From positions 1-6,899 of the forward strand of contig JASHTQ010000746.1 of NCBI GenBank assembly GCA_030040475.1: a DNA stretch of 6,899 bases, written 5' to 3'. The position numbers and the translations under genes are program-made. The first letter of the stretch is position 1; each line of letters begins with the position of its first letter. The notes below the pieces were generated by a model that was not told the DNA's origin, searched no databases, and was given only the letters and a program-made list of their open reading frames with translations. Origin of the DNA: Streptosporangiaceae bacterium. GTDB taxonomy: Bacteria; Actinomycetota; Actinomycetes; Streptosporangiales; Streptosporangiaceae. Below are positions 1 to 5,969 of the stretch, in pieces.

Positions 1-942
1 GAAACGCATGTGCCAGTCCCACTCCGACGCCAGCGCGGCCATTTCCCCGGGCGTCGCCGGGTCCGCCGCGAACGCCCGCAACGGGGTGTTCACCGAGCCG
101 TCTTCAGAAGCGGCTCCGCCGGCTTCCGGGGACCCGGAAACACCGGCAACGGGATACGTGACCGCCACCTCGGTGGCTAGCGCGTCGAATCGGTCGCGTT
201 CGGCGGCTTGCCAGTACTCAGCCTCCAACCTGGACCGTTCCGCGTCCGCCCATTTCCTGACGATCGCGCCCCACTCCGTCCGGCCCAGGAAGGCATCGAT
301 CGCATCGCGCAGCGCCTGGATGCCGGACCGGTCGCCGTACCTGGCCAGGGCGGCTCGCTCCTGAGCACCGGGCTCAGCTTCCGCGTGCGCCCGTGCTAGC
401 GCCTCGGCGTAGATTCCGGCAGCCAGCTCGTCGTCGGGGTGCTCGCGCAGGTAGGGCTCGATCAGCTCGCAGGCCTCACCGGGATGCCCCCTGACCGACG
501 CCGCGCGGATCACCTCAAGCCGCAGCTCCGGGTCGTCGTCGGCATCTGCCCGGGAGAGCAGCTCGCCGGCATACCCGCGCTCGGCATCCTCGTCTCCGGT
601 GACATGCGCCGCCCACGCGGCCACCGCGAGCGTACCGATCTGGGGTGGCCCCGTCGCGGACGCCAGCATCAGTCGCGCCGTCTGGGCTATCTCCTCGCCG
701 GGGACTCCGAAACTCAGCCGGATCTGCATCATCGCGCCGGCGACAAGCGAGTCCGGCAGCTCCGCCGCAAGGATTCCAGCCACCTCAGCAGGACTGGTCA
801 GCGGATCGAGCAGGCGCCGGTAGCGTTCGGCTGTCTGCTGCTCGCGCTCGGCCTTCGCGCGGCGCCGCGCCTGTTCGGCGCGCTTGGCACCTGCCTTGTC
901 GCGGTCCTGTCTCTTGCGGCGGTTGCTCTTGGCCACGGCCAT
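1..942 (-). CDS. Hypothetical helical protein with basic N-terminus, C-terminus outside window
   Basis: I do not recognise this protein. An uninterrupted minus-strand frame of 314 codons runs from ATG at 942 to the window edge, so the stop is not seen. Residues 5-42 are extremely basic and probably coiled-coil (KSNRRKRQDRDKAGAKR and continuing). Residues 45-220 are mostly helical, Ala/Glu-rich and TPR-like in texture (for example HPGEACELIEPYLREHPDD at about 153-171). Residues 262-300 are Gly/Ser/Pro/Ala-rich and look like a linker. There is no signal peptide or membrane segment. GGAAGG lies directly before the ATG and six bases before an in-frame GTG at 936, so translation may really start at the GTG (two residues shorter). 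A -10-like TAGCCT lies on the minus strand at 967-962 without a convincing -35. The gene is 127 nt downstream of the ridA-like gene on the same strand, probably as a separate transcript. That it is a gene is fairly sure; its function is unknown. Confidence 0.75.
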   Translation of the reverse strand, partial: MAVAKSNRRKRQDRDKAGAKRAEQARRRAKAEREQQTAERYRRLLDPLTSPAEVAGILAAELPDSLVAGAMMQIRLSFGVPGEEIAQTARLMLASATGPPQIGTLAVAAWAAHVTGDEDAERGYAGELLSRADADDDPELRLEVIRAASVRGHPGEACELIEPYLREHPDDELAAGIYAEALARAHAEAEPGAQERAALARYGDRSGIQALRDAIDAFLGRTEWGAIVRKWADAERSRLEAEYWQAAERDRFDALATEVAVTYPVAGVSGSPEAGGAASEDGSVNTPLRAFAADPATPGEMAALASEWDWHMRF

Positions 943-1069
943 CCTTCCGTTCCCACCGGCCAGGCTAACCGCCTGTGTCCCGTCAGGGCCGACGATTGCC
1001 GAGGCCCGAAAATGCCGGCGAGCGCGGTACTTGCGCAGCCTGCCCGAACGACTCCGGCACCTTCGGCCC

Positions 1070-1474
1070 TTAAGTGTGCGACGGTGCAGCCGCGATGGCC
1101 TCAATCTCGACGAGCTGGCCCGGGTAGCCAAGGACAGCTACGCCGAGCAGTGTGCTCGGCACGTCGTGGTCGCCGAAGAAACCGGCTACCTCATCCCAGG
1201 CGGTAACCAGGTCACGACGATCGCTGCTTGCGACGTAGACGGTCGTCCTGAGCACATCAGGGATCGCCGCCCCGGACTCCTCCAGGGCGATCCGCAGGTT
1301 CTGCAGAGCCTGGCGCATCTGCGCGCTGATATCACCCGGGGCGACCACTTGCCCCTGCTCATCGAGCGGGCAGGCGCCCGCTGTGAAGACAAGAACACCC
1401 CCGGAAGCCTTGGCAGCGTAGGCGTACGGGGCACCAGGGAAGAGCCGGGCGCTGCGGACGAGGTTCACGGCCAT
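1070..1474 (-). CDS. RidA/YjgF/UK114-family protein lacking the catalytic Arg
   Basis: This is a 134-residue protein of normal RidA length. It shows the family pattern throughout: FTAGACPLDEQGQV (about 30-43), QMRQALQNLRIALEESGA (52-69), IPDVLRTTVYV (71-81), AWDEVAGFF (92-100) and the closing LVEIEAIAA (121-129). RidA proteins form trimers, and the archetype (E. coli RidA) hydrolyses reactive enamine/imine intermediates released by PLP enzymes. The arginine that defines active RidA (in PARSCVEV of E. coli) aligns by eye with Thr108 in PSTLLGVAV. This member therefore probably belongs to a non-archetypal Rid subgroup without the classical imine deaminase activity. The ATG at 1474 has no strong ribosome binding site; another ATG at 1479 is out of frame. 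It is transcribed away from the toxin-antitoxin operon that starts at 1676. The family call is strong; the substrate is unknown. Confidence 0.93.
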   Translation of the reverse strand: MAVNLVRSARLFPGAPYAYAAKASGGVLVFTAGACPLDEQGQVVAPGDISAQMRQALQNLRIALEESGAAIPDVLRTTVYVASSDRRDLVTAWDEVAGFFGDHDVPSTLLGVAVLGYPGQLVEIEAIAAAPSHT

Positions 1475-1608
1475 GCCATGGAGTCTGCCAGGATTCCGCT
1501 GCCGCCGAGGAGAGGTGATCCCGGCCGACGCGAGCCGGACTCAGCGCGCTGCTCACATGGTCACTGCCCGTAGCCTGACGGGAATCGCGAGCGGGGTAGA
1601 GCGTGTAA

Positions 1609-1634
1609 CTGGGACATTTGAAACACTGTCCCAG
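1609..1634. promoter_or_regulatory. 8-bp inverted repeat, probable operator of the small TA operon
   Basis: CTGGGACA (1609-1616) and TGTCCCAG (1627-1634) are perfect inverted copies separated by 10 bases, giving half-site centres 18 bp apart. The spacer contains the -35 hexamer of the promoter described next. A protein bound here would occlude RNA polymerase, which is the usual arrangement for toxin-antitoxin autorepression. No T-tract follows, so it is not an obvious terminator. The likely ligand is the product of the 1676-1912 gene or its complex with the toxin; that is inference. Confidence 0.6.
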
Positions 1635-1646
1635 AGGTCTTAGACT
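1618..1646 (+). promoter_or_regulatory. Sigma-70-type promoter of the small TA operon
   Basis: TTGAAA (1618-1623) and TAGACT (1641-1646) are separated by exactly 17 bp, matching housekeeping -35/-10 geometry (TTGACA/TATAAT). Transcription should start near 1652-1654, leaving a leader of roughly 22 nt. A purine-rich GAGAGAGA (1663-1670) then serves as ribosome binding site for the ATG at 1676. The -35 box lies within the loop of the inverted repeat. Confidence 0.6.
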
Positions 1647-1675
1647 TTACTAGAGTCGAGACGAGAGAGAATCGC

Positions 1676-1912
1676 ATGCCCGAGACCCTGATTGAGCTGG
1701 ATGAACGAGGCCGCGCCGCTCTCAGGGCACACGGCGCCAAGCCGGGTGCTCGCTACATAGCGGACTTCCTGCCAGATGGCAGCATCCACCTGACGCCCGC
1801 AGTTGTCATGACGGCAGCCGAGGCCGCTATGTGGAGACATAATTCGCAAGTTGCCGCTTACCTGGCCTCTGGGGCTTTCGATGGCGAAGAGATCGACCTG
1901 GACGCCTCGTGA
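1676..1912 (+). CDS. Small AbrB/MazE-like protein, candidate antitoxin
   Basis: This is a 78-residue acidic protein. Residues 1-45 resemble a SpoVT/AbrB-type swapped-hairpin half: a short strand (TLIELDERGRAAL), then KPGARYIADFLPDGSIHLTPAVV (22-44), in which the KPG turn, DG turn and closing PAVV are typical. The tail (46-78: TAAEAAMWRH, then a helix ending in acidic EEIDLDAS) would be the flexible toxin-binding part. The start ATG has GAGAGAGA at a suitable distance and a promoter/operator immediately upstream. Its stop overlaps the next gene by 4 nt (GTGA), implying translational coupling, as in type II toxin-antitoxin operons where the DNA-binding antitoxin comes first. The gene is clear. 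The AbrB-like assignment is a by-eye judgement and the antitoxin role rests mainly on the arrangement. Confidence 0.75.
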   Translation: MPETLIELDERGRAALRAHGAKPGARYIADFLPDGSIHLTPAVVMTAAEAAMWRHNSQVAAYLASGAFDGEEIDLDAS

Positions 1913-2250
1913 GCTCGCGGCCGGTACGCCTTCTCCTCGACAGGAACCGGCCCGGACCGCTCATCCCGAGCGCCGTGGAGACCTACCGTGCGCTGCGCGC
2001 GGACGGCGGCGAGAGCGGCAAGCGAATCAAGAGCGTGCTGGAGCGGCTGCGTAGTGACCCGGGCAAGGTCCGCGGTGAGAGCTCGAGGTACCGGCCTGAC
2101 GGCTGGATGGTCCTGGTAGAGATGACAGACGAATCAACTTGGTGGGTCATATGGGATCAGCCCTCGCCCGACGTGGTCCATATCCGCTGGATCGGCCCGC
2201 AACCAGGTCCTGACCCCTTGGCTTATTCCACGGAGACCCAGCGTCCCTGA
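1909..2250 (+). CDS. Candidate RelE/ParE-superfamily toxin
   Basis: This is a 113-residue protein starting with GTG at 1909, overlapping the preceding stop (GTGA). No separate ribosome binding site is visible, so translation probably depends on the upstream gene. Residues 18-49 look like the two-helix hairpin of RelE/ParE toxins (AVETYRALRADGG, then KRIKSVLERLRSDPGKVRG). Residues 58-97 look like the antiparallel sheet (GWMVLVEMTDESTWWVIWD, then DVVHIRWIGP). Length and order match that superfamily, in which members either cut mRNA at the ribosome or poison gyrase. I cannot identify catalytic residues well enough to choose between them. The tail (98-113) is Pro-rich and probably disordered. Confidence is high that it is a gene and moderate for the family. 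Confidence 0.65.
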   Translation: MSSRPVRLLLDRNRPGPLIPSAVETYRALRADGGESGKRIKSVLERLRSDPGKVRGESSRYRPDGWMVLVEMTDESTWWVIWDQPSPDVVHIRWIGPQPGPDPLAYSTETQRP

Positions 2251-2281
2251 CCCATTCGCCTGCACCAGCCAGCCGGGGATA

Positions 2282-2812
2282 ATGGGCCTGATGCAGATCC
2301 GGGCGGCGAGCGAGGGCGACCTGGCGGTCATGCAGGAGATCGAGCGGGCGGCGGGGATCTGGTTCCGTGAGATCGGGATGCCGGAGATCGCCGAGGACGA
2401 GCCGCTGTCCCTTGCGGGGCTCGACCGGTACCGGCGGGATGACCGGGCCTGGGTCGCGGTGGATGACGCCGGGGTCCCGGCTGCTTACCTGATCGCCGAC
2501 CTCGTGGACGGCTGCCTGCACATCGAGCAGGTGTCGGTGCATCCGCGGGCCGCGCGCCGCAAGGTCGGCCGCGCGCTGCTGGACCACGCCGCCGGTTATG
2601 CGGCCGGCCGGGGCATCGGCGCGCTCACGCTGGCTACCTTCGCCGAGGTGCCGTGGAACGCGCCGTACTATGCCCGCTGCGGGTTCCGGGTCCTGGATGA
2701 CAGCGAGCTCTCGCCGGGCTTGCGGGTGCTCAGGGACCGCGAGATAGCGCTTGGCCTGCACCGCTGGCCGCGTGTGTTCATGCGCCGCGACCTGGACATC
2801 CCGGCGGGATGA
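2282..2812 (+). CDS. GNAT-family N-acetyltransferase
   Basis: This is a 176-residue single-domain acetyltransferase that would move an acetyl group from acetyl-CoA to an amine. The GNAT pattern is visible: N-terminal IRAASEGDLAVMQEIERAAG (6-25), a central strand AWVAVDDAGVPAAYLIADL (56-74) and motif A with LHIEQVSVHPRAARRKVGRA (79-98). The R-x-x-G-x-A pyrophosphate-binding turn is at 93-98. Motif B follows as ALTLATF plus NAPYYARCGF (126-135). ATG at 2282 and ATG at 2291 are both possible; GGGGA at 2275-2279 is too close to the first and somewhat far from the second. Starting at 2291 would give MQIRAAS, a very common GNAT beginning. It lies 31 nt after the toxin candidate on the same strand and may share its transcript. 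No RHH antitoxin precedes it, so it is not an obvious TacT/AtaT toxin. The substrate is unknown. Confidence 0.93.
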   Translation: MGLMQIRAASEGDLAVMQEIERAAGIWFREIGMPEIAEDEPLSLAGLDRYRRDDRAWVAVDDAGVPAAYLIADLVDGCLHIEQVSVHPRAARRKVGRALLDHAAGYAAGRGIGALTLATFAEVPWNAPYYARCGFRVLDDSELSPGLRVLRDREIALGLHRWPRVFMRRDLDIPAG

Positions 2813-2842
2813 CCGCGTGAGCTGGATGGAACGTGTGTCCGA

Positions 2843-2874
2843 TACATTTTCAGTGCACCTACACTGAAAATGTA
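2843..2874. promoter_or_regulatory. Perfect 13-bp inverted repeat, probable XRE operator/promoter region
   Basis: TACATTTTCAGTG (2843-2855) and CACTGAAAATGTA (2862-2874) are exact inverted copies around a 6-nt centre, ending 10 bp before the ATG at 2885. The block is markedly AT-rich compared with its surroundings. -10-like hexamers TACATT (2843-2848) and TACACT (2860-2865) fall inside it, with no clear -35. An XRE dimer bound here would cover the start region of its own gene, implying autoregulation. There is no T-tract, so it is not a typical terminator. Confidence 0.75.
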
Positions 2875-2884
2875 GCATGGGAAC

Positions 2885-4075
2885 ATGCCTGCGACGCCTG
2901 ATGAGGACACAGCCCTGGCGGCCCGGCTGCGCACGATCAGGGAGAGGCTTGGCTTCAGTCAGGACGACGTGGCGAGCTTGACGGGGCAGCCGCGGCCTGT
3001 CGTGTCCAACTGGGAAACCGGCGTGCGCCGGCCGAACTCCCATCAGCTGGACAAGCTCGCCAGGATCTACCGGACGCCGCTAGACGAGCTGCTGGGTGGC
3101 CGCCCGCGACCGAAGCCCGACTTCGAGAATCTCATGTTCCGCGATGCTGGAGACCGCCTCGACGCGAAGGGGCGATTCGAGATCCAGCGCTTCCTCGCCT
3201 TCCTGGACGCCTACGGTGACTTCCTCGAAGCTCTCGATCAGCCACCCGGCCTGAGCCGTTCGCCATTGACCCTGCATGAGGGCTTCATGTCCAAGGAAGA
3301 TGTCCGCAGGCGCGCGGAGGACGCGAGGGCCTACCTCAGGCTTGGGCCGGGGCCGATCACGAGCCTGGATAGCGTGGCTGACGTCGCGGGAATCACCGTC
3401 TACCGGGCGCCACTCGGTGCCGACCTTCTCGGAACGGTCTCCGGTGCGTTCCTCCCGCACGACAGGGTCGGTTTCTCGATACTGATCAACGGAGAGACAA
3501 TCCCGGGCCGGCAGCAGTTCAGCTTGGCTCACGAGATCGGTCATGCCCTGTTCCACGGCGACCGCCTCTACGTGAACTTCTTCGGCCGGCGGGAGCGAGC
3601 CGAACGCTTCGCGAACGCGTTCGCCGGCGAGTTCCTGGTCCCCACTCACCACCTGCGCGCAACGGTTGAAGCCCTCGGGACCTCTAAGCTCAGTGATCCC
3701 GAAACAGTGGTCCATCTGCAGCGCTACTATCGCGTCTCCTACAGCATGATGCTGGTACGACTGGCCCAGGCCAATCTCATTGCGGGAGATGATATTCCTC
3801 GCCTCGGGGAAATCCGGGCGGTCAATCTTGCTGCCCGCCTAGGATATGCCATTGAACGGGACGACTGGGCACAAGATCCCGAGGACTGGGGTCTGGCCGG
3901 CTTCCCCCCCCGGTTGCTGCGTCTATTGAGGCGAGCCCACGCAGAGGGCAAGATAACCGTCGGCGGCGCCGCGGCCATGACCGGGCTCGCCGCCGAGGAT
4001 ATCGAAGAGCTGCTTACCGATCAGCCCGACCGCGAGGGCAGGGGCGAATTTGAATACCTCAGCGAATCCGCCTGA
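2885..4075 (+). CDS. XRE-family regulator with ImmA/IrrE (COG2856) metallopeptidase domain, antitoxin-like
   Basis: This is a 396-residue, three-part protein. Residues 12-70 are an XRE helix-turn-helix (RLRTIRERLGFSQDDVA, then RPVVSNWETGVRRP). Residues about 130-300 are an ImmA/IrrE zincin. FSLAHEIGHALFHGD carries the HEXXH zinc motif at 216-220, and E240 in ERFANAFAGEFLVP is the expected third ligand. The active site therefore looks intact. Residues about 340-380 (RLLRLLRRAHAEGKITVGGA onward to EDIEELL) resemble the small helical HTH of UPF0175-type antitoxins. In known relatives the peptidase cleaves a repressor or the protein's own partner, releasing regulation. The ATG at 2885 has GGGAA just upstream, closer than ideal. 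The gene overlaps the following PIN gene by 26 nt and is preceded by a perfect inverted repeat. The family call is strong; an antitoxin/regulator role for the PIN protein is inferred from context. Confidence 0.95.
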   Translation: MPATPDEDTALAARLRTIRERLGFSQDDVASLTGQPRPVVSNWETGVRRPNSHQLDKLARIYRTPLDELLGGRPRPKPDFENLMFRDAGDRLDAKGRFEIQRFLAFLDAYGDFLEALDQPPGLSRSPLTLHEGFMSKEDVRRRAEDARAYLRLGPGPITSLDSVADVAGITVYRAPLGADLLGTVSGAFLPHDRVGFSILINGETIPGRQQFSLAHEIGHALFHGDRLYVNFFGRRERAERFANAFAGEFLVPTHHLRATVEALGTSKLSDPETVVHLQRYYRVSYSMMLVRLAQANLIAGDDIPRLGEIRAVNLAARLGYAIERDDWAQDPEDWGLAGFPPRLLRLLRRAHAEGKITVGGAAAMTGLAAEDIEELLTDQPDREGRGEFEYLSESA

Positions 4076-4664
4076 GCCCACCGTCTGCGACACAACAGCA
4101 CTCCGCTATTTCGCGATAGTCGATCAATTCGGTGTGCTGGCACGCGCACTGGGCGGCCGGGTGTCGACGCCCCGCCAGGTATTCGATGACGAAGATGACG
4201 TGGATACGCCGGGAGCCCTCATCAGCGAGCTCGGGGCCTCCGAGCGTTATCACAGGCGACGGTCGGCGCGCGGGATCGAGGCCACCGATAAATGGAGTCG
4301 CTTGCGTGCCCTTCGCAAGCGGGATGATATCGATATCCTCGACCTAACCCGCGAAGAAGAGGGCAGCTACGTGGACTCGAGGTCGGCGGGCCTGGCCCGC
4401 AGTTATGGACTCGTTACGCCCCTCGGTCCCGGTGAAGCGGCTGTCATTGCGATTGCGGAGCACCGACGCTGGCGCGCGGTGATTGACGAGTACGCCGGAC
4501 GATCAATACTTAACGATCGCTCGCCGGGTCATTCGGTAGTCACCACGAGGGACCTTGTCCGTATAGCCGCGGCTCAGGGATATATCAGTAGTCCTGACGC
4601 CGAGACTGTCTACACGGACATGCTGGCCGAAGGCTATCGCGGCCCGCAAACACTGTGGTCATGA
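4050..4664 (+). CDS. PIN-like (DUF3368-type) protein, candidate toxin nuclease
   Basis: This is a 204-residue protein. VCDTTALRYF at the N-terminus supplies the first PIN acidic residue (D14) on a hydrophobic strand. STPRQVFDDEDD (39-50) occupies the place of the second acidic cluster. LGPGEAAVIAIAEH (125-138) holds the conserved GE, followed by AVIDEYAGRSI (143-153) with D146. The C-terminal VVTTRDLVRIAAAQGYIS (163-180) matches the usual DUF3368-like ending. PIN domains are Mg-dependent RNases and often toxins. The start is TTG at 4050, chosen because AGGGG (4040-4044) stands 5 nt before it and no good ATG/GTG precedes D14. The 26-nt overlap with the ImmA/IrrE gene suggests co-translation. 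An insert of about 50 residues (52-105), rich in charge, separates the acidic motifs and is longer than in compact VapC toxins. PIN membership is likely; toxicity is inferred. Confidence 0.85.
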   Translation: MNTSANPPEPTVCDTTALRYFAIVDQFGVLARALGGRVSTPRQVFDDEDDVDTPGALISELGASERYHRRRSARGIEATDKWSRLRALRKRDDIDILDLTREEEGSYVDSRSAGLARSYGLVTPLGPGEAAVIAIAEHRRWRAVIDEYAGRSILNDRSPGHSVVTTRDLVRIAAAQGYISSPDAETVYTDMLAEGYRGPQTLWS

Positions 4665-4678
4665 AGGTGCCTGCCGCT

Positions 4679-4692
4679 GATCACCTGTGATC
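4679..4692. repeat. Short hyphenated palindrome after the PIN gene
   Basis: GATCAC and GTGATC are inverted copies around CT, 14 nt after the PIN stop codon and 12 nt before the stop of the opposing SDR remnant. It has no T-tract and a stem too short for a confident terminator. It may be a scar, a weak operator or chance. Confidence 0.3.
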
Positions 4693-4704
4693 TACCTCGA
4701 CACC

Positions 4705-5345
4705 TCATCGGGTCGGGAAGAGTGCGACGCGCGCTTTGACGGCTTCGATGCCCGGCACGGCCGGGCGGCCGAGGAGGCTGGGGAGCGTCCCTGTCGCGCT
4801 GGAGCGCCCCTGCCGGAAGTCCGCGTACAGGGCCGTGAGCAGCGCTGTCGTCTCCGGCGGGAAGCTGAAGTTCGCGGCGAGGTAGTCGGCGTACTCCTCA
4901 TCGGAGACGGCTCGGAACGGTACCGCGGCGGCTTCGGCAAGATCGCTCCAGCCGAGGTCGTCGGGCCCGGTGAGCTCCAGGACGGTGCCGTCATGCTGGT
5001 GCCCGCTCAGCACGGCCGCTGCCGCCGCGGCGAGGTCGGAGCCGCGCCCTCGAGCGCCCGGTAGTTCTGGACGGACGGCATGGTCGCCTTCTCCAGGTTG
5101 GGCCAGCTTGTCAGGACGATCCGGTCCACCCCGGCCTGTGCCGCGGCGCCGATCGCGGCGGTCACCCGCGGAAGGCGCACCGAGGGGTCCGCGCCGAAGA
5201 AGGTGGCGTTGATGAGCACCGTGTCGACTCCGGCCAGCGACGTTTGCAGCGTGCCCGGGTGGTCGAAGTCGCCGGCGCGGTAGTCGATGCCCGGAAGCGT
5301 GTTCGCCGCGGCGATATCGCGCACCGTCGCGATGATCGGCTCTCG
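4705..5345 (-). pseudogene. Remnant of NmrA-like/SDR NAD(P)-binding oxidoreductase
   Basis: Two pieces of one protein family lie in different minus-strand frames. The upstream piece (about 5345-5046) begins abruptly at REPIIATVRD and continues LPGIDYRAGDFDHPGTL, GVDTVLINATFF, and AAAQAGVDRIVLTSWPNLEK to NYRALE, matching the middle of atypical SDRs. The downstream piece (about 5060-4705, stop at 4705-4707) reads SDLAAAAAAVLSG, LELTGPDDLGWSDLAEAAA and on to VALFPTR, the usual C-terminal third. Missing are the N-terminal Rossmann GxxGxxG strand (roughly 30 residues) and the segment normally between NYRALE and DLAAAAAAVL (I estimate 60-80 residues). The internal loss shifted the frame. It meets the TetR remnant head-to-head at 5345-5362. 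Such oxidoreductases are often divergent from a TetR regulator, so the two were probably partners. It is not functional as it stands. Confidence 0.85.
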
Positions 5346-5361
5346 AGTCCGGTCCCGCAGC

Positions 5362-5748
5362 CGTGCAGCCGGGCTCGGCGACGATCCCGTGGCGGACTTC
5401 TTCGCCTTCCTGCGGGAGCTCGTGGACTCTGGCCGCGACAACCTCGCGCTGGCCTCGGCCCTCGGCGGCCTGCCGAACGGATTGATCGAAGAGTCGGCCG
5501 GGCGATTGTCCGCCGCACTCCAGGTGCTCCTCACCTCCGCCCAGCGAGCCGGCGGCGTACGACGGGATGTCGATGTTCCGGAGGTGCACGCCATCCTCAC
5601 CGGCGTGCTGACCACCGAGAGCCGGCTATCCGGGAGTCGTCGCGGCCTTGGCCTGCAGATCGCCATCGACGGCCTGCGCGCCGCGCCAGCCGGGCGAACC
5701 CGGCGCCCCACCGCCGCTGACGCACGATCCACCGAGCGGCACGACTGA
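5362..5748 (+). pseudogene. C-terminal remnant of a TetR-family regulator
   Basis: About 128 residues of a plus-strand frame look like the ligand-binding C-terminal half of an actinobacterial TetR regulator. Recognisable blocks are LGDDPVADFFAFLRELVDSG, DNLALASALGG, LQVLLTSAQRAGGVRRDVDV, EVHAILTGVL and AIDGLRAA, ending at TGA 5746-5748. The N-terminal HTH DNA-binding domain is absent. The frame upstream of 5362 is instead the antisense of the SDR remnant, with no start or ribosome binding site in a sensible place. A GTG or ATG inside the fragment could in principle give a dimerisation-only peptide, but nothing supports that. Its 5' end was lost together with the 5' end of the SDR gene. Confidence 0.8.
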
Positions 5749-5789
5749 TCAGGGCCACGGCCACACCACCCCTTTGTCGGTCCACGGGA

Positions 5790-5928
5790 CCCCTCGTGGC
5801 GGCACAGGCAGAACGGATGCCCGACAGGGTCGGTGTAGGCCTGCCAGCTGTAGCCCTCGGGCCCGATGAAGTAGGTGCCGAAGCAGGTCAGCTGCGTCCA
5901 GGGTGCGCCACCAGTGACGCCGGGTTCA
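5790..5928 (-). pseudogene. C-terminal remnant of a VOC/glyoxalase-like protein
   Basis: A minus-strand stretch reads TYFIGPEGYSWQAYTDPVG followed by HPFCLCR. The DPxGHPFCLCR ending is characteristic of glyoxalase-like VOC proteins of actinomycetes. The upstream half of the domain is missing, because the DNA beyond about 5930-5970 instead belongs to the nucleotidyltransferase remnant on the other strand. No stop follows in frame: the reading continues through the antisense of the TetR remnant, so the natural terminus is lost too. The exact borders are uncertain by tens of bases. Confidence 0.6.
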
Positions 5929-5969
5929 CCAGCCTGGGGCGTCATTGGGACGTACGGATTCCGGGCAAT

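Noticed and set aside
439..1206. 255-codon plus-strand open frame
   Set aside because: It runs antisense to the helical-protein gene and into the ridA-like gene. Its translation is Arg/Pro-rich without motifs, a GC-driven shadow.
1567..1582. CCCGT/ACGGG small hairpin in the divergent spacer
   Set aside because: It has only five base pairs with a 6-nt loop in GC-rich DNA, no T-tract and no link to a promoter, so it is not distinguishable from chance.
2282..2812. GNAT as a TacT/AtaT-type toxin
   Set aside because: Those toxins follow a ribbon-helix-helix antitoxin. The two genes upstream look AbrB-like and RelE/ParE-like, so an ordinary acetyltransferase is the simpler reading.
2147..3043. 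298-codon minus-strand open frame
   Set aside because: It is antisense to the GNAT gene and crosses the operator and the XRE start. It has no motif and no plausible start context.
3080..3715. 211-codon minus-strand open frame
   Set aside because: It lies wholly antisense to the ImmA/IrrE gene, whose HEIGH motif and HTH fix the coding strand.
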